64,000 nt of DNA from Aureibaculum luteum (GTDB taxonomy: Bacteria; Bacteroidota; Bacteroidia; Flavobacteriales; Flavobacteriaceae): NCBI RefSeq assembly GCF_003449015.1, contig NZ_QRGD01000009.1:62001-126000 (forward strand), written 5' to 3'. Positions 18,583-26,706 of the stretch are shown here, piece after piece. The notes below the pieces were generated by a model, which was given only the letters and a program-made list of their open reading frames with translations, searched no databases and was not told the DNA's origin. Position 1 is the first letter of the stretch. Each line of letters opens with the position of its first letter. The position numbers were made by a program, and so were the translations under genes.

Positions 18583-18668
18583 TGTCATTCAGAGGTACGA
18601 GGAATCTTTTAATCGCAAGTTTTGATTAAAAAGATTCTTCATTCCGTTACACTACATTCAGAATGACA
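18583..18668. repeat. Imperfect palindromic (REP-like) intergenic repeat
   Basis: An 86-base imperfect inverted repeat. Its outer ends are TGTCATTC (18583-18590) and GAATGACA (18661-18668); the inner arms carry GGAATCTTTT (18601-18610) and AAAAGATTCTTC, with a central loop. The text is of the type dispersed in many copies in Bacteroidota intergenic regions. It lies between mazG and the DUF5606 gene. Only one copy is in the window. Confidence 0.65.
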
Positions 18669-18720
18669 TGTTAATTAATGCTTGTGAGCGATGATTGCCA
18701 ACTCCTACTGCTACTGAAAA

Positions 18721-19137
18721 CTATTCTTCCTCGTCATTACTATCCTCTTTAATAGAAGAGAAATCAAATTTGTTAGTAGCAAGAACATTATACCATTGAA
18801 CCACTTTTTTTATATTAGAGGCATATACTCTTTCCTCATCATAGTTAGGAAGTACTTCGCTAAAAAATGATTTTAATTTATCGTTACTTTCTTTATGGCT
18901 AAGAGCTTCTTCATTACTCAGCTTTTCTGCCATATTTTTAAAAATGATACGCAAAGGCATTTCATCTTCATAGGTGTAAATGGCAATATCATTTAATACA
19001 CTTACATTTTGCATTGCACTTACCGGAATCCTTTTTTTATCAATTAAAGACTGTACTAACAATCCGCCTTTGGTTTGTGAAACAATTTCGTATAATCCTG
19101 GTTTGCCAGTAATAGCAACAATTTTCTCTAATGTCAT
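18721..19137 (-). CDS. DUF5606 domain protein
   Basis: A 138-residue cytoplasmic protein recognised by its start, MTLEKIVAITGKPGLYEIVSQ, and by LLVQSLIDKKRIPVS. The first 70 residues form a compact beta-rich domain; the tail is helical and ends in an acidic cluster (SNDEEE). The function is unknown. In Bacteroidota it is commonly located just downstream of def and ruvX, as here: its ATG is 6 bases beyond the def stop, so it is co-transcribed with them. Confidence 0.85.
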   Translation of the reverse strand: MTLEKIVAITGKPGLYEIVSQTKGGLLVQSLIDKKRIPVSAMQNVSVLNDIAIYTYEDEMPLRIIFKNMAEKLSNEEALSHKESNDKLKSFFSEVLPNYDEERVYASNIKKVVQWYNVLATNKFDFSSIKEDSNDEEE

Positions 19138-19143
19138 ATAATA

Positions 19144-19722
19144 TTATTTTTTAGGAAATTTCATTCGATAATCAACGTCAATATTCCCTTTACTTATGTT
19201 ATTTAATTTTTTCTTTAATAATCGTTTTTTTAATGAAGATAACTTATCGGTAAATAAAATACCTTCAATATGATCGTATTCGTGCTGAACAACTCTGGCG
19301 GCTAATCCGTCCAATTGTTCAGTATGTTTTTTGAAATTTTCATCAAAATACTCAATCGTGAGTTTTTCATTTCTAAAAACATCCTCATTAATATTGGGAA
19401 TGCTTAAACAACCTTCACTAAATGCCCATTCATTTCCTTCTTCAGAAGTGATTTTAGCATTTATAAATACTTTGCTGAAATTTTTCAGAAAGTCTTGCTC
19501 CTCTTTGCTTAAGTCATCATCTTCAGCAAATGGAGAGGTGTCAACAATAAACAAACGAATGGCTTTACCTATTTGAGGAGCTGCCAAACCTACACCACGA
19601 GCATTTTTCATAGTGGCTTTCATGTTTTCAATAAGCTCAATTAAATTGGGATACTCTTTATCTATTTCTGCTCCTACTTTTCTCAAAACAGGATCTCCGT
19701 ATGCAACTATGGGTAATACCAT
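19144..19722 (-). CDS. def: Peptide deformylase
   Basis: A 192-residue metallo-enzyme that removes the formyl group from the initiator methionine of nascent proteins. The three family motifs are all present: GVGLAAPQIG at 43-52, EGCLSIP at 103-109 with the metal ligand Cys105, and QHEYDH at 146-151 with ligands His147 and His151 and catalytic Glu148. There is a longer acidic insertion at 64-82 (EDDDLSKEEQD), common in Bacteroidota enzymes. It is the middle gene of the ruvX-def-DUF5606 operon, 8 bases after ruvX. Confidence 0.98.
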   Translation of the reverse strand: MVLPIVAYGDPVLRKVGAEIDKEYPNLIELIENMKATMKNARGVGLAAPQIGKAIRLFIVDTSPFAEDDDLSKEEQDFLKNFSKVFINAKITSEEGNEWAFSEGCLSIPNINEDVFRNEKLTIEYFDENFKKHTEQLDGLAARVVQHEYDHIEGILFTDKLSSLKKRLLKKKLNNISKGNIDVDYRMKFPKK

Positions 19723-19730
19723 TTGTAAAT

Positions 19731-20147
19731 TTAATTTTTAAGGTTGTAAAGATACGATTGTAAAATAATTGTCGCACTAATTTCGTCAATTAATGCTTTA
19801 TTTTGACGTTGTTTTTTTTTGAGACCACCATCAATCATGGTTTGGAAAGCCATTTTTGAAGTAAAACGCTCATCTACTCTTTTTATCGGTATTGTAGGAT
19901 GCACTTTAGTTAATCTATTGATAAACGGAATGATAAGTGCTTCACTTTCTGAAACTTCGTTGTTCATTTGTTTGGGTTCACCTACCAAGAAAAGCTCTAC
20001 TTTTTCTTGCTTCAAATAATCGACTAAAAAGTCAAAAAAATCATGTGTAGCAACGGTTGTAAGTCCAGATGCAATCAATTGCAATTCGTCAGTAACGGCA
20101 ACACCTGTTCTTTTTTTACCAAAATCTATTGCTAAAATACGGGCCAT
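19731..20147 (-). CDS. ruvX: RuvX/YqgF Holliday-junction resolvase-like protein
   Basis: A 138-residue RNase H-fold protein. The first catalytic strand is ILAIDFGKKRTGVAV at 4-18 with Asp7; VDERFTSK and a terminal DEISATIILQSYL supply the remaining acidic residues. YqgF/RuvX proteins act in 16S rRNA 5'-end maturation and have been proposed as resolvases. It is the first gene of an operon with def and the DUF5606 gene, with a good promoter just upstream. Confidence 0.95.
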   Translation of the reverse strand: MARILAIDFGKKRTGVAVTDELQLIASGLTTVATHDFFDFLVDYLKQEKVELFLVGEPKQMNNEVSESEALIIPFINRLTKVHPTIPIKRVDERFTSKMAFQTMIDGGLKKKQRQNKALIDEISATIILQSYLYNLKN

Positions 20148-20165
20148 ATGTGGTTAAATTTTATA

Positions 20166-20192
20166 CAAAAATAGCTTTTATGTTATAAACAA
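20166..20192 (-). promoter_or_regulatory. Promoter of ruvX-def-DUF5606
   Basis: On the minus strand TTG (20192-20190) and TATTTTTG (20173-20166) are 16 bases apart, the same spacing as the valS promoter. The -7 box lies 18 bases before the ruvX ATG, giving a very short leader. Confidence 0.65.
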
Positions 20193-20223
20193 CTAAAATT
20201 ATGTCGATTTTAAATGAAGGGTT

Positions 20224-20231
20224 TATATTTG
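20224..20231 (+). promoter_or_regulatory. Predicted -7 box of dapD
   Basis: TATATTTG is a perfect TAnnTTTG. It lies 95 bases before the dapD ATG, diverging from the ruvX promoter. No convincing -33 box was found. A leader of about 85 bases would follow; it holds a short imperfect inverted repeat but no recognised riboswitch. Confidence 0.5.
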
Positions 20232-20325
20232 CCTCAACAATAGTAGAATTGTTATTGTTATCATGAATAGATGCGATGCATTGCATTTTGTGTGATAACT
20301 TAATAAAAACAGATAAACATAAAAA

Positions 20326-21141
20326 ATGACCGAATTACAGAAAAATATTGAAGCAGCATGGGATAATCGTGAATTGCTTAAAGAGGAATCAACGCAAAAA
20401 AATATAAGAAAAGTGGTTGCCTTATTAGATGAAGGTAAATTACGTGTAGCTCAGCCTACCTCATCTGGATGGCAAGTTAACGAATGGGTTAAAAAAGCAG
20501 TAGTATTGTATTTTCCTATTCAAAAAATGGAAGTATTAGAGGCTGGTATTTTTGAATATCATGATAAAATACCATTGAAGAAAGGATATAAAGAAAAAGG
20601 AATTCGTGTCGTACCAAATGCTGTAGCACGCCATGGAGCCTATATTTCTAGCGGTACCATTTTAATGCCTAGTTATGTAAATATAGGAGCCTATGTCGAT
20701 GAAGGTACTATGGTTGATACTTGGGCTACCGTTGGTAGTTGTGCTCAAATTGGTAAAAATGTGCATTTAAGTGGTGGTGTTGGTATTGGTGGTGTATTAG
20801 AACCATTACAAGCAGCTCCAGTTATCATAGAGGATAATTGTTTTATTGGTTCTCGTTGTATTGTAGTTGAAGGCGTAAGAGTAGAGAAGGAGGCTGTTTT
20901 AGGAGCAAATGTAGTATTGACAATGAGTACCAAAATAATTGATGTAACTGGTGATGAGCCAGTTATTACGAAAGGTGTGGTGCCTGCGGGATCTGTAGTG
21001 ATACCAGGAAGCTATACCAAATCTTTTAAAGCAGGTGATTATAATGTACCATGTGCATTAATAATTGGTAAAAGAAAAGAAAGTACTAATAAAAAAACAT
21101 CATTGAACGATGCTTTACGTGAATATGACGTGGCGGTTTAG
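20326..21141 (+). CDS. dapD: 2,3,4,5-tetrahydropyridine-2,6-dicarboxylate N-succinyltransferase
   Basis: DapD uses succinyl-CoA to acylate tetrahydrodipicolinate in the succinylase branch of the lysine and meso-diaminopimelate pathway. The 271-residue length is typical. The N-terminal helical domain (1-100) is followed by a left-handed beta-helix of hexapeptide repeats (VNIGAYVDEGTMVDTWATVG, QIGKNVHLSGGVGIGGVLEP) that builds the trimer, with the GSRC insertion typical of the enzyme. It supplies a peptidoglycan precursor like murB. Its stop overlaps by 4 bases the stop of the convergent kinase-like gene. Confidence 0.97.
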   Translation: MTELQKNIEAAWDNRELLKEESTQKNIRKVVALLDEGKLRVAQPTSSGWQVNEWVKKAVVLYFPIQKMEVLEAGIFEYHDKIPLKKGYKEKGIRVVPNAVARHGAYISSGTILMPSYVNIGAYVDEGTMVDTWATVGSCAQIGKNVHLSGGVGIGGVLEPLQAAPVIIEDNCFIGSRCIVVEGVRVEKEAVLGANVVLTMSTKIIDVTGDEPVITKGVVPAGSVVIPGSYTKSFKAGDYNVPCALIIGKRKESTNKKTSLNDALREYDVAV

Positions 21142-21914
21142 TTATGGCAGAGATCACGAAAATGTTTGGCATGTAATATGTCTTTAACTACTTTTTTATG
21201 ATGTGATTTGTTGAAGAAAACGTGGGTATAATGCCACATTCTTTCAAATACTTTTTCAAATGGTTGATTTATTAATGAAGCATATTCTCTGCTCATTATT
21301 TCAACCATTTCTTTTTTTGGACTAATTCGTGAAAAATTTTCCATTCTTTGGTCAAACGAAAGGGGTTCAAATTTCATTCTATTTAAATCTACCAAATAAA
21401 AATTATAACCGTCATTGTTTTTTACAATCAAAGTATTTCCACCAGAATGATCTAAAAAATGAATTCCTTTTTCATGTAGCTTAAACGTAAATCGCGTAAA
21501 AGCTGCTAAAATAGTCTCAAATTCAGGGTGATTAGGTTGTTTTAGTAAATCTTTTATCGTGAAATCATAATCTAAGAACTCGCTAATATAGAAACTGTGT
21601 TTCAATCCAAACCATGAAAAATATTCAATGTAAGCAATAGGAGTGGGGGATAGAATATTTAAACTAGTAAGCTTTTTGGTGTACTCATACGACCTTTTTG
21701 CCTTTGATTTTCTAATATACTTGTAGGCAATTTGATTCATTAAAAACGGAATCTTAAATGATTTTACAACCACAGTTAAATTGGGTAAATCAATTTTTTT
21801 TACGCTATTTCTTTTACCAGTTCCAAAACCATTTTCAAATGAATTAAAATTTAAAATAGTTTCAACTAAATCAGCTTTTAATACTTTGTATTTTTGATCA
21901 ATGTGCATTTTCAT
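21138..21914 (-). CDS. Lipopolysaccharide kinase-like protein (Kdo/WaaP family)
   Basis: A 258-residue protein with a compact protein-kinase-like fold. The catalytic loop is IHFLDHSGGNTLIV with Asp155 and Asn160, and the metal-binding Asp is in FYLVDLNRM (Asp176). This layout is that of KdkA/InaA/WaaP kinases, which phosphorylate Kdo or heptose of lipid A-core in Gram-negative bacteria. Marine Bacteroidota often carry one next to a WaaE-like GT2 gene; here the two genes start divergently 80 bases apart. Which sugar is phosphorylated is not deducible. Confidence 0.75.
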   Translation of the reverse strand: MKMHIDQKYKVLKADLVETILNFNSFENGFGTGKRNSVKKIDLPNLTVVVKSFKIPFLMNQIAYKYIRKSKAKRSYEYTKKLTSLNILSPTPIAYIEYFSWFGLKHSFYISEFLDYDFTIKDLLKQPNHPEFETILAAFTRFTFKLHEKGIHFLDHSGGNTLIVKNNDGYNFYLVDLNRMKFEPLSFDQRMENFSRISPKKEMVEIMSREYASLINQPFEKVFERMWHYTHVFFNKSHHKKVVKDILHAKHFRDLCHN

Positions 21915-21969
21915 TTTGTAAAATTATTACAATAAATTAAATTAATACTAAGAATTATAAAACAAATAT

Positions 21970-21977
21970 TAAATTTG
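21970..21977 (+). promoter_or_regulatory. Predicted -7 box of the envelope/tsaC/cca run
   Basis: TAAATTTG fits TAnnTTTG and lies 17 bases before the TTG start at 21994, which would leave a leader of about ten bases. No -33 box was found. Confidence 0.4.
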
Positions 21978-21993
21978 CTGTAACTGACAGAGC

Positions 21994-22752
21994 TTGAATA
22001 GAAAAAATAAAATAACAGCTATTATCCCTACCCTAAATGAAGAGATTCATATACAGGCTGCTATAGATTCTGTTAGCTTTGCCGATGAAATTATTGTCAT
22101 AGATTCGTTTAGTCGTGATAAGACGATTGAAATTACTGAAAAAAATAAAGTTCGTGTTATACAACGTGAATTTGATGATTTTTCTTCCCAAAAAAACTAT
22201 GCTATAGAGCGGGCAACACATAACTGGATATACATTCTTGATGCTGACGAGCGGGTAACAGACTTGCTAAGACAAGAAATTATTACGACACTAGATCAAC
22301 CTAATGAATTTGTAGGTTTTTTTGTGTTTAGAACGTTTTATTTTTTAGGTAAAAAACTAAATTATAGTGGATGGCAACGCGATAAAGTAATTCGACTTTT
22401 TAATAGAGAATTTTGTAAGTATGATGGTAAATTGGTACATGAAACCATCGAAGCAAAGGGAAATATTGGATACTTAAAGAATAAGCTAGAACATTATTCA
22501 TATCGTGGTTACGATCATTATGTCAATAAATTAAACCATTATTCAGCTCTAAAAGCGAAATCGCTGAATGAAAAGGGAAAGAAAGTTACCTTTTATCATA
22601 TATTAATTAAACCACCTACTCGATTTATAATACATTATATTATAAGATTAGGCTTTTTAGATGGGTTTCCTGGCTTTGTTATCTCTACCGTTCATGCCAA
22701 TGGCGTTTTAACAAGGTATATTAAATTGTGGATTTTAAGGAGTAAATTATAA
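21994..22752 (+). CDS. GT2 glycosyltransferase, WaaE/KdtX-like
   Basis: A 252-residue inverting glycosyltransferase. The N-terminal GT-A domain has TAIIPTLNEEIHI at 8-20, DEIIVIDSFSRDKT at 31-44 and the nucleotide-sugar/metal motif LDADER at 82-87. Its resemblance is to the WaaE (KdtX) group, which adds the first glucose to the inner LPS core, so an LPS-core role is likely. The frame starts with TTG at 21994; no ATG precedes the conserved strand, so TTG is supported. It begins a tightly packed plus-strand run with the next gene 4 bases downstream. Confidence 0.85.
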   Translation: MNRKNKITAIIPTLNEEIHIQAAIDSVSFADEIIVIDSFSRDKTIEITEKNKVRVIQREFDDFSSQKNYAIERATHNWIYILDADERVTDLLRQEIITTLDQPNEFVGFFVFRTFYFLGKKLNYSGWQRDKVIRLFNREFCKYDGKLVHETIEAKGNIGYLKNKLEHYSYRGYDHYVNKLNHYSALKAKSLNEKGKKVTFYHILIKPPTRFIIHYIIRLGFLDGFPGFVISTVHANGVLTRYIKLWILRSKL

Positions 22753-22756
22753 TACT

Positions 22757-23797
22757 ATGCTACAACCAAAATTTTTATTATATGTATCTTATAAATATGG
22801 TTTTCCTATAGTTAGACCTTTGCAAGATGAATTGATAAAAAGGGGGTATGAAGTAGCTTGGTTTATAGAAATTGAAGAAAACAAGAAGTTTTTAAAAACA
22901 AATGACTACTTATTAAATTCTATAGAAGAGGTCTTAGAATTTGATGCCGATATAAATTTAGTATCATCCAATGAAATTCCACATTTTTTTCCAGGAATAA
23001 AAGTACAGGTATTTCATGGGTTTAGTGTTGACAAAAGGAGTCATAAAAAAGGTCATTTTAGAATTCGCGGATTATTTGATTTGTATTGTACACAAGGTCC
23101 TTCAACTACCAGAGAATTTAAAAAGTTATCATATAAACATAAACACTTTGATGTTATAGAAACGGGCTGGTCGAAAGTTGATGATTTATTTCCAACACAA
23201 AAAAAAGAGAATAAAAGACCAATAATACTTTTAGCCTCAACGTTTACTAAATCTATGAGTTTAGCTCATGATGATGAGGTATTTGAAGAGGTGAAAAGAA
23301 TAATTAAATTAAATAAATGGGATTGGTTAATTACACTCCATCCTAAGATGGATAATAAAATTGTTGAAAAATTTAAATCCATTAAAGAAAAAAATGTTAC
23401 TTATATAGAAAATTTAAATGATTTAGAGCCACTAAAAATAGCAGATGTAATGCTTTCTGATACTTCTTCGGTAATTACTGAGTTTTTAATTCAATATAAA
23501 CCAGTGGTTACTTATAAGAATAAAAACCCTAAAAGGCATTTAATAAATATAAAGACGGCAGATGAAATAAAACAAAGTATATTATCGGCTTTAGAGTTAC
23601 CAAAAGCGTTAATGAGTAATATTAAGAGTTATGTGGATGAAATTCATCCGTATGATGACGGAAAATCGAGTGCTAGAGTTGTTGATGCAACACTTTTATT
23701 TATAAAAGAGAATAGGAAGAAACGACTAAAGTCAAAACCATTAAATTTTATTAGAAAATATAAAATGTGTAAAAAATTTAAATTTTACAAGCTATAG
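22757..23797 (+). CDS. CDP-glycerol glycerophosphotransferase-like protein
   Basis: A 346-residue protein with the layout of the TagB/TagF family (GT-B-like fold). The N-terminal half contains the HGF motif in VFHGFSVDKRSHK; the C-terminal half has TLHPKMD and LSDTSSVITEFLIQYKPVV, which match the nucleotide-binding region of these polyol-phosphate transferases. Family members move glycerol- or ribitol-phosphate from CDP-polyol to a lipid-linked or polymeric acceptor; in Gram-negatives they decorate LPS or capsules. No gene for CDP-glycerol synthesis is in the window. It lies between the WaaE-like and TupA-like genes with 4- and 5-base gaps, so it belongs to the same operon. Confidence 0.82.
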   Translation: MLQPKFLLYVSYKYGFPIVRPLQDELIKRGYEVAWFIEIEENKKFLKTNDYLLNSIEEVLEFDADINLVSSNEIPHFFPGIKVQVFHGFSVDKRSHKKGHFRIRGLFDLYCTQGPSTTREFKKLSYKHKHFDVIETGWSKVDDLFPTQKKENKRPIILLASTFTKSMSLAHDDEVFEEVKRIIKLNKWDWLITLHPKMDNKIVEKFKSIKEKNVTYIENLNDLEPLKIADVMLSDTSSVITEFLIQYKPVVTYKNKNPKRHLINIKTADEIKQSILSALELPKALMSNIKSYVDEIHPYDDGKSSARVVDATLLFIKENRKKRLKSKPLNFIRKYKMCKKFKFYKL

Positions 23798-23802
23798 TAT
23801 TT

Positions 23803-24702
23803 ATGACGAAAATAATTTACAGAGTATTAAAAAACTTTAAATTTTTACCAAAGCCTACGGTGTTAAAATTAAGATACAAATATTACACAGGCAAAACATT
23901 AAGATTAAATAAACCAGTTGAGTTTAATGAAAAATTACAATGGTTAAAAATGTATTACCATGTTCCTTTACTTACTCAGTTAGCTTGTAAATATGAGTCT
24001 AGGACTTATGTTAAAGAAAAAATAGGAGCACAATACCTGAATGAATTATATGGCGTTTATGACGCTCCAGATAAAGTTGAATTTGATAAATTTCCAAAAC
24101 AATTTGTATTAAAAGGAGTTCATGGAAGTAGTTTAAATATTATTGTAAAAGATAAATCAACGTTAGATGTAGCTGATGTAAAGTTAAAGATGCAAAAATG
24201 GATGCAACATTGTCAGTATAAAAGAGTCGGTTATGAATGGGCATACAAGAATATAAAGCCCAGAATTATTTGTGAAAAATATTTGGAAGAACCTGGTAAA
24301 GATGCTATATCAGATTATAAGTTTTTTTGTTTTAATGGAGTACCGAAATTTATTCAAATAGATATTGATAGATCCGCAGAACACATGAGGTGTTATTATG
24401 ATATGGACTGGAATAAACTTCCATTTAAATCTATTGATATGGCATTTTTAGAGGAAAATGTAGTTAAACCCTCAAATTTTGAGGAGATGAAGAAATTATC
24501 CATAACATTGGCTGATAAACTACCGTTTGTTAGAGTAGATTTTTACGCTATTGATGGTGTTACTTATTTTGGAGAACTAACATTTTATCCTAAAGATTGC
24601 AAGAAAGAGTTTACGCCAGAGAAGTACAATAAAATTATCGGTGATTATCTGGAATTACCAAAAATTCCTAATGGTCAAAAAGTGATAACCTCTATTTCGT
24701 GA
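23803..24702 (+). CDS. TupA-like ATP-grasp enzyme
   Basis: A 299-residue member of the ATPgrasp_TupA family. Recognised by FNEKLQWLKMYYHVPLLTQL near the start, by KQFVLKGVHGSSLNIIVKDK and by ISDYKFFCFNGVPKFIQID, the usual core blocks, with GELTFYP near the end as the metal-binding strand. TupA was named for teichuronopeptide synthesis, where it may ligate amino acids or polyols to a surface polysaccharide; in Bacteroidota it is a common member of LPS and capsule clusters. Its stop overlaps the start of tsaC (GTGA), so it is coupled to the translation of a housekeeping gene. Confidence 0.82.
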   Translation: MTKIIYRVLKNFKFLPKPTVLKLRYKYYTGKTLRLNKPVEFNEKLQWLKMYYHVPLLTQLACKYESRTYVKEKIGAQYLNELYGVYDAPDKVEFDKFPKQFVLKGVHGSSLNIIVKDKSTLDVADVKLKMQKWMQHCQYKRVGYEWAYKNIKPRIICEKYLEEPGKDAISDYKFFCFNGVPKFIQIDIDRSAEHMRCYYDMDWNKLPFKSIDMAFLEENVVKPSNFEEMKKLSITLADKLPFVRVDFYAIDGVTYFGELTFYPKDCKKEFTPEKYNKIIGDYLELPKIPNGQKVITSIS

Positions 24703-25259
24703 AACAAGAAATTAAAAATAGTTTAGCTATATTGAGATTGGGTAAAACAATCCTTTATCCAACGGATACTGTTTGGGGTTTGGGATGCGATGCTACAAAT
24801 GAAAAAGCAGTTTCCAGAATATTTGAAATAAAGAACCGTAACGAAAGTAAAAGTTTAGTGATTCTCGTTGATGGTATCAAAATGCTTAAAAAGCACGTGA
24901 GTGATATTTCAAAGGAAGTTGTCGAAATACTCAATACTTCTGAAAGGCCGACTACAATTATTTATAACAACCCCATTGGGTTAGCAAAAAACGTTATCGC
25001 GAAAGACAATACGGTGGCCATTAGAATTGTTAAACATGATTTTTGCCAGAAAATAATTGCAGCAATGGGTCATCCTCTAGTCTCTACTTCAGCAAATAAT
25101 AGTGGTATGCCTACCCCTAATTCTTTTAAAGAAATTGATCAATCTATTTTGGAGGCGGTTGATTATGTGGTAAATTTGCAACTTGAGAAAATTACGACAA
25201 TTCCTTCTAGAATAATAAAAATTTCTAATAATGGAGAGATTATCGTAATTAGAGATTAA
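24699..25259 (+). CDS. tsaC: L-threonylcarbamoyladenylate synthase (TsaC/Sua5 type)
   Basis: Makes threonylcarbamoyl-AMP from threonine, bicarbonate and ATP, the first step of the t6A modification at position 37 of ANN-decoding tRNAs. The 186-residue protein has the YrdC domain only, without the Sua5 C-terminal domain: [14 protein letters not shown] at 20-33, [13 protein letters not shown] and [11 protein letters not shown]. The start is GTG 24699, which overlaps the TGA of the upstream ATP-grasp gene (GTGA). The next gene is cca, another tRNA gene, 5 bases on. Confidence 0.95.
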   Translation: MKQEIKNSLAILRLGKTILYPTDTVWGLGCDATNEKAVSRIFEIKNRNESKSLVILVDGIKMLKKHVSDISKEVVEILNTSERPTTIIYNNPIGLAKNVIAKDNTVAIRIVKHDFCQKIIAAMGHPLVSTSANNSGMPTPNSFKEIDQSILEAVDYVVNLQLEKITTIPSRIIKISNNGEIIVIRD

Positions 25260-25264
25260 TATTT

Positions 25265-26677
25265 ATGCCAGAGAACTACAAAAAAGCAATTACTTCTGAA
25301 ATATTTGAATACATAACAAAAGCTTCTAAACTACTTGGTTTAGAGAGTTATGTTATTGGTGGTTTTGTACGTGATTTTTTATTGAAAAGAGACAGTGGTG
25401 CCAAAGATATTGATATTGTGACCGTAGGTAGTGGTATTGAATTAGCAAAACATGTAGCCAATTTATTACCGAATAAGCCAGAAGTGCAAGTTTTCAAAAC
25501 ATATGGTACAGCTATGCTTCGCTATAAAGAGGTTGAGGTAGAATTTGTAGGTGCAAGAAAAGAATCATATGCTAGAGAGAGTAGAAATCCTATTGTAATT
25601 GAAGGCACGTTACAAGATGACCAAAATCGAAGAGATTTCACTATAAATGCAATGGCATTAAGTTTAAATGAAGGTAGCTTTGGTGATTTATTAGATCCAT
25701 TTAATGGTATGGAAGATTTAGCTAATGGTATTATAAAAACACCTTTAGATCCCGATATTACATATTCAGATGATCCTTTACGGATGATGCGTGCCATACG
25801 TTTTGCAACACAACTGAATTTTACTATTGAAGAAAACTCTCTAAATGCCATTACAAAAAATGCAGATAGAATAGATATTATTACTAGAGAACGTATTGTA
25901 GATGAATTGCATAAAATATTATTATCAGCAAAGCCATCGATAGGATTCAAGCTTTTAGAAAAAACACACCTTTTAGGACGGTTTTTACCAGAATTAACGG
26001 CCTTAAAGGGCGTGGAAGAAGAAAAAGGACAATCTCATAAAGATAATTTTTACCATACGTTGCAGGTGGTTGATAATATTTCTGAAAAAACAGAAAACTT
26101 ATGGTTACGGTGGACTGCCTTATTGCATGATATTGGAAAAGCACCCACAAAACGGTTTGATAAAAAAATAGGTTGGACATTTCATGGGCATGAATTTGTA
26201 GGTTCAAAAATGGTTTATAAATTATTTAAACGCTTAAAAATGCCCTTGAACGAAAAGATGAAATACGTTCAGAAATTAGTGTTATTGAGTTCTAGACCTG
26301 TAATTTTGGCTGAAGACGTGACTGATTCTGCCGTACGACGTTTAATTTTTGATGCCGGTGAGGATATTGAAGATTTAATGACACATTGTGAAGCAGATAT
26401 TACGACACAGAACGCTAAAAAGAGAAAACAATACCTCAATAATTTTAGAATGGTACGTGAGAAGATAGCCGATGTAGAAGAGCGTGACCAAGTTCGTAAT
26501 TTTCAACCACCAATTACCGGCGAGCTAATTATGAAAACTTTTAATTTAAAACCTTGCCGACAAATAGGTACCTTAAAAGAGGCAATTAAAGAGGCAATTC
26601 TTGAGGGTGAAATTAAAAATGATTACGAAGAGGCGTATCAATTTATGTTAAAAAAGGCTAAGGAAATAGGAATGTAA
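25265..26677 (+). CDS. cca: CCA tRNA nucleotidyltransferase with HD domain
   Basis: Adds or repairs the CCA end of tRNAs without a template. The 470-residue protein begins with the polymerase-beta-like palm: [11 protein letters not shown] and [10 protein letters not shown], the two aspartates that bind metal. The neck RNA-binding domain follows ([18 protein letters not shown]). A phosphohydrolase HD domain has the LLHDIGK motif with His288 and Asp289, a feature of many bacterial CCA-adding enzymes. It is 5 bases after tsaC and 29 bases before the permease gene, in one operon with them. Confidence 0.95.
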   Translation: MPENYKKAITSEIFEYITKASKLLGLESYVIGGFVRDFLLKRDSGAKDIDIVTVGSGIELAKHVANLLPNKPEVQVFKTYGTAMLRYKEVEVEFVGARKESYARESRNPIVIEGTLQDDQNRRDFTINAMALSLNEGSFGDLLDPFNGMEDLANGIIKTPLDPDITYSDDPLRMMRAIRFATQLNFTIEENSLNAITKNADRIDIITRERIVDELHKILLSAKPSIGFKLLEKTHLLGRFLPELTALKGVEEEKGQSHKDNFYHTLQVVDNISEKTENLWLRWTALLHDIGKAPTKRFDKKIGWTFHGHEFVGSKMVYKLFKRLKMPLNEKMKYVQKLVLLSSRPVILAEDVTDSAVRRLIFDAGEDIEDLMTHCEADITTQNAKKRKQYLNNFRMVREKIADVEERDQVRNFQPPITGELIMKTFNLKPCRQIGTLKEAIKEAILEGEIKNDYEEAYQFMLKKAKEIGM

Positions 26678-26706
26678 CAAACCTATTTACCAATAAATCT
26701 TTAGAG

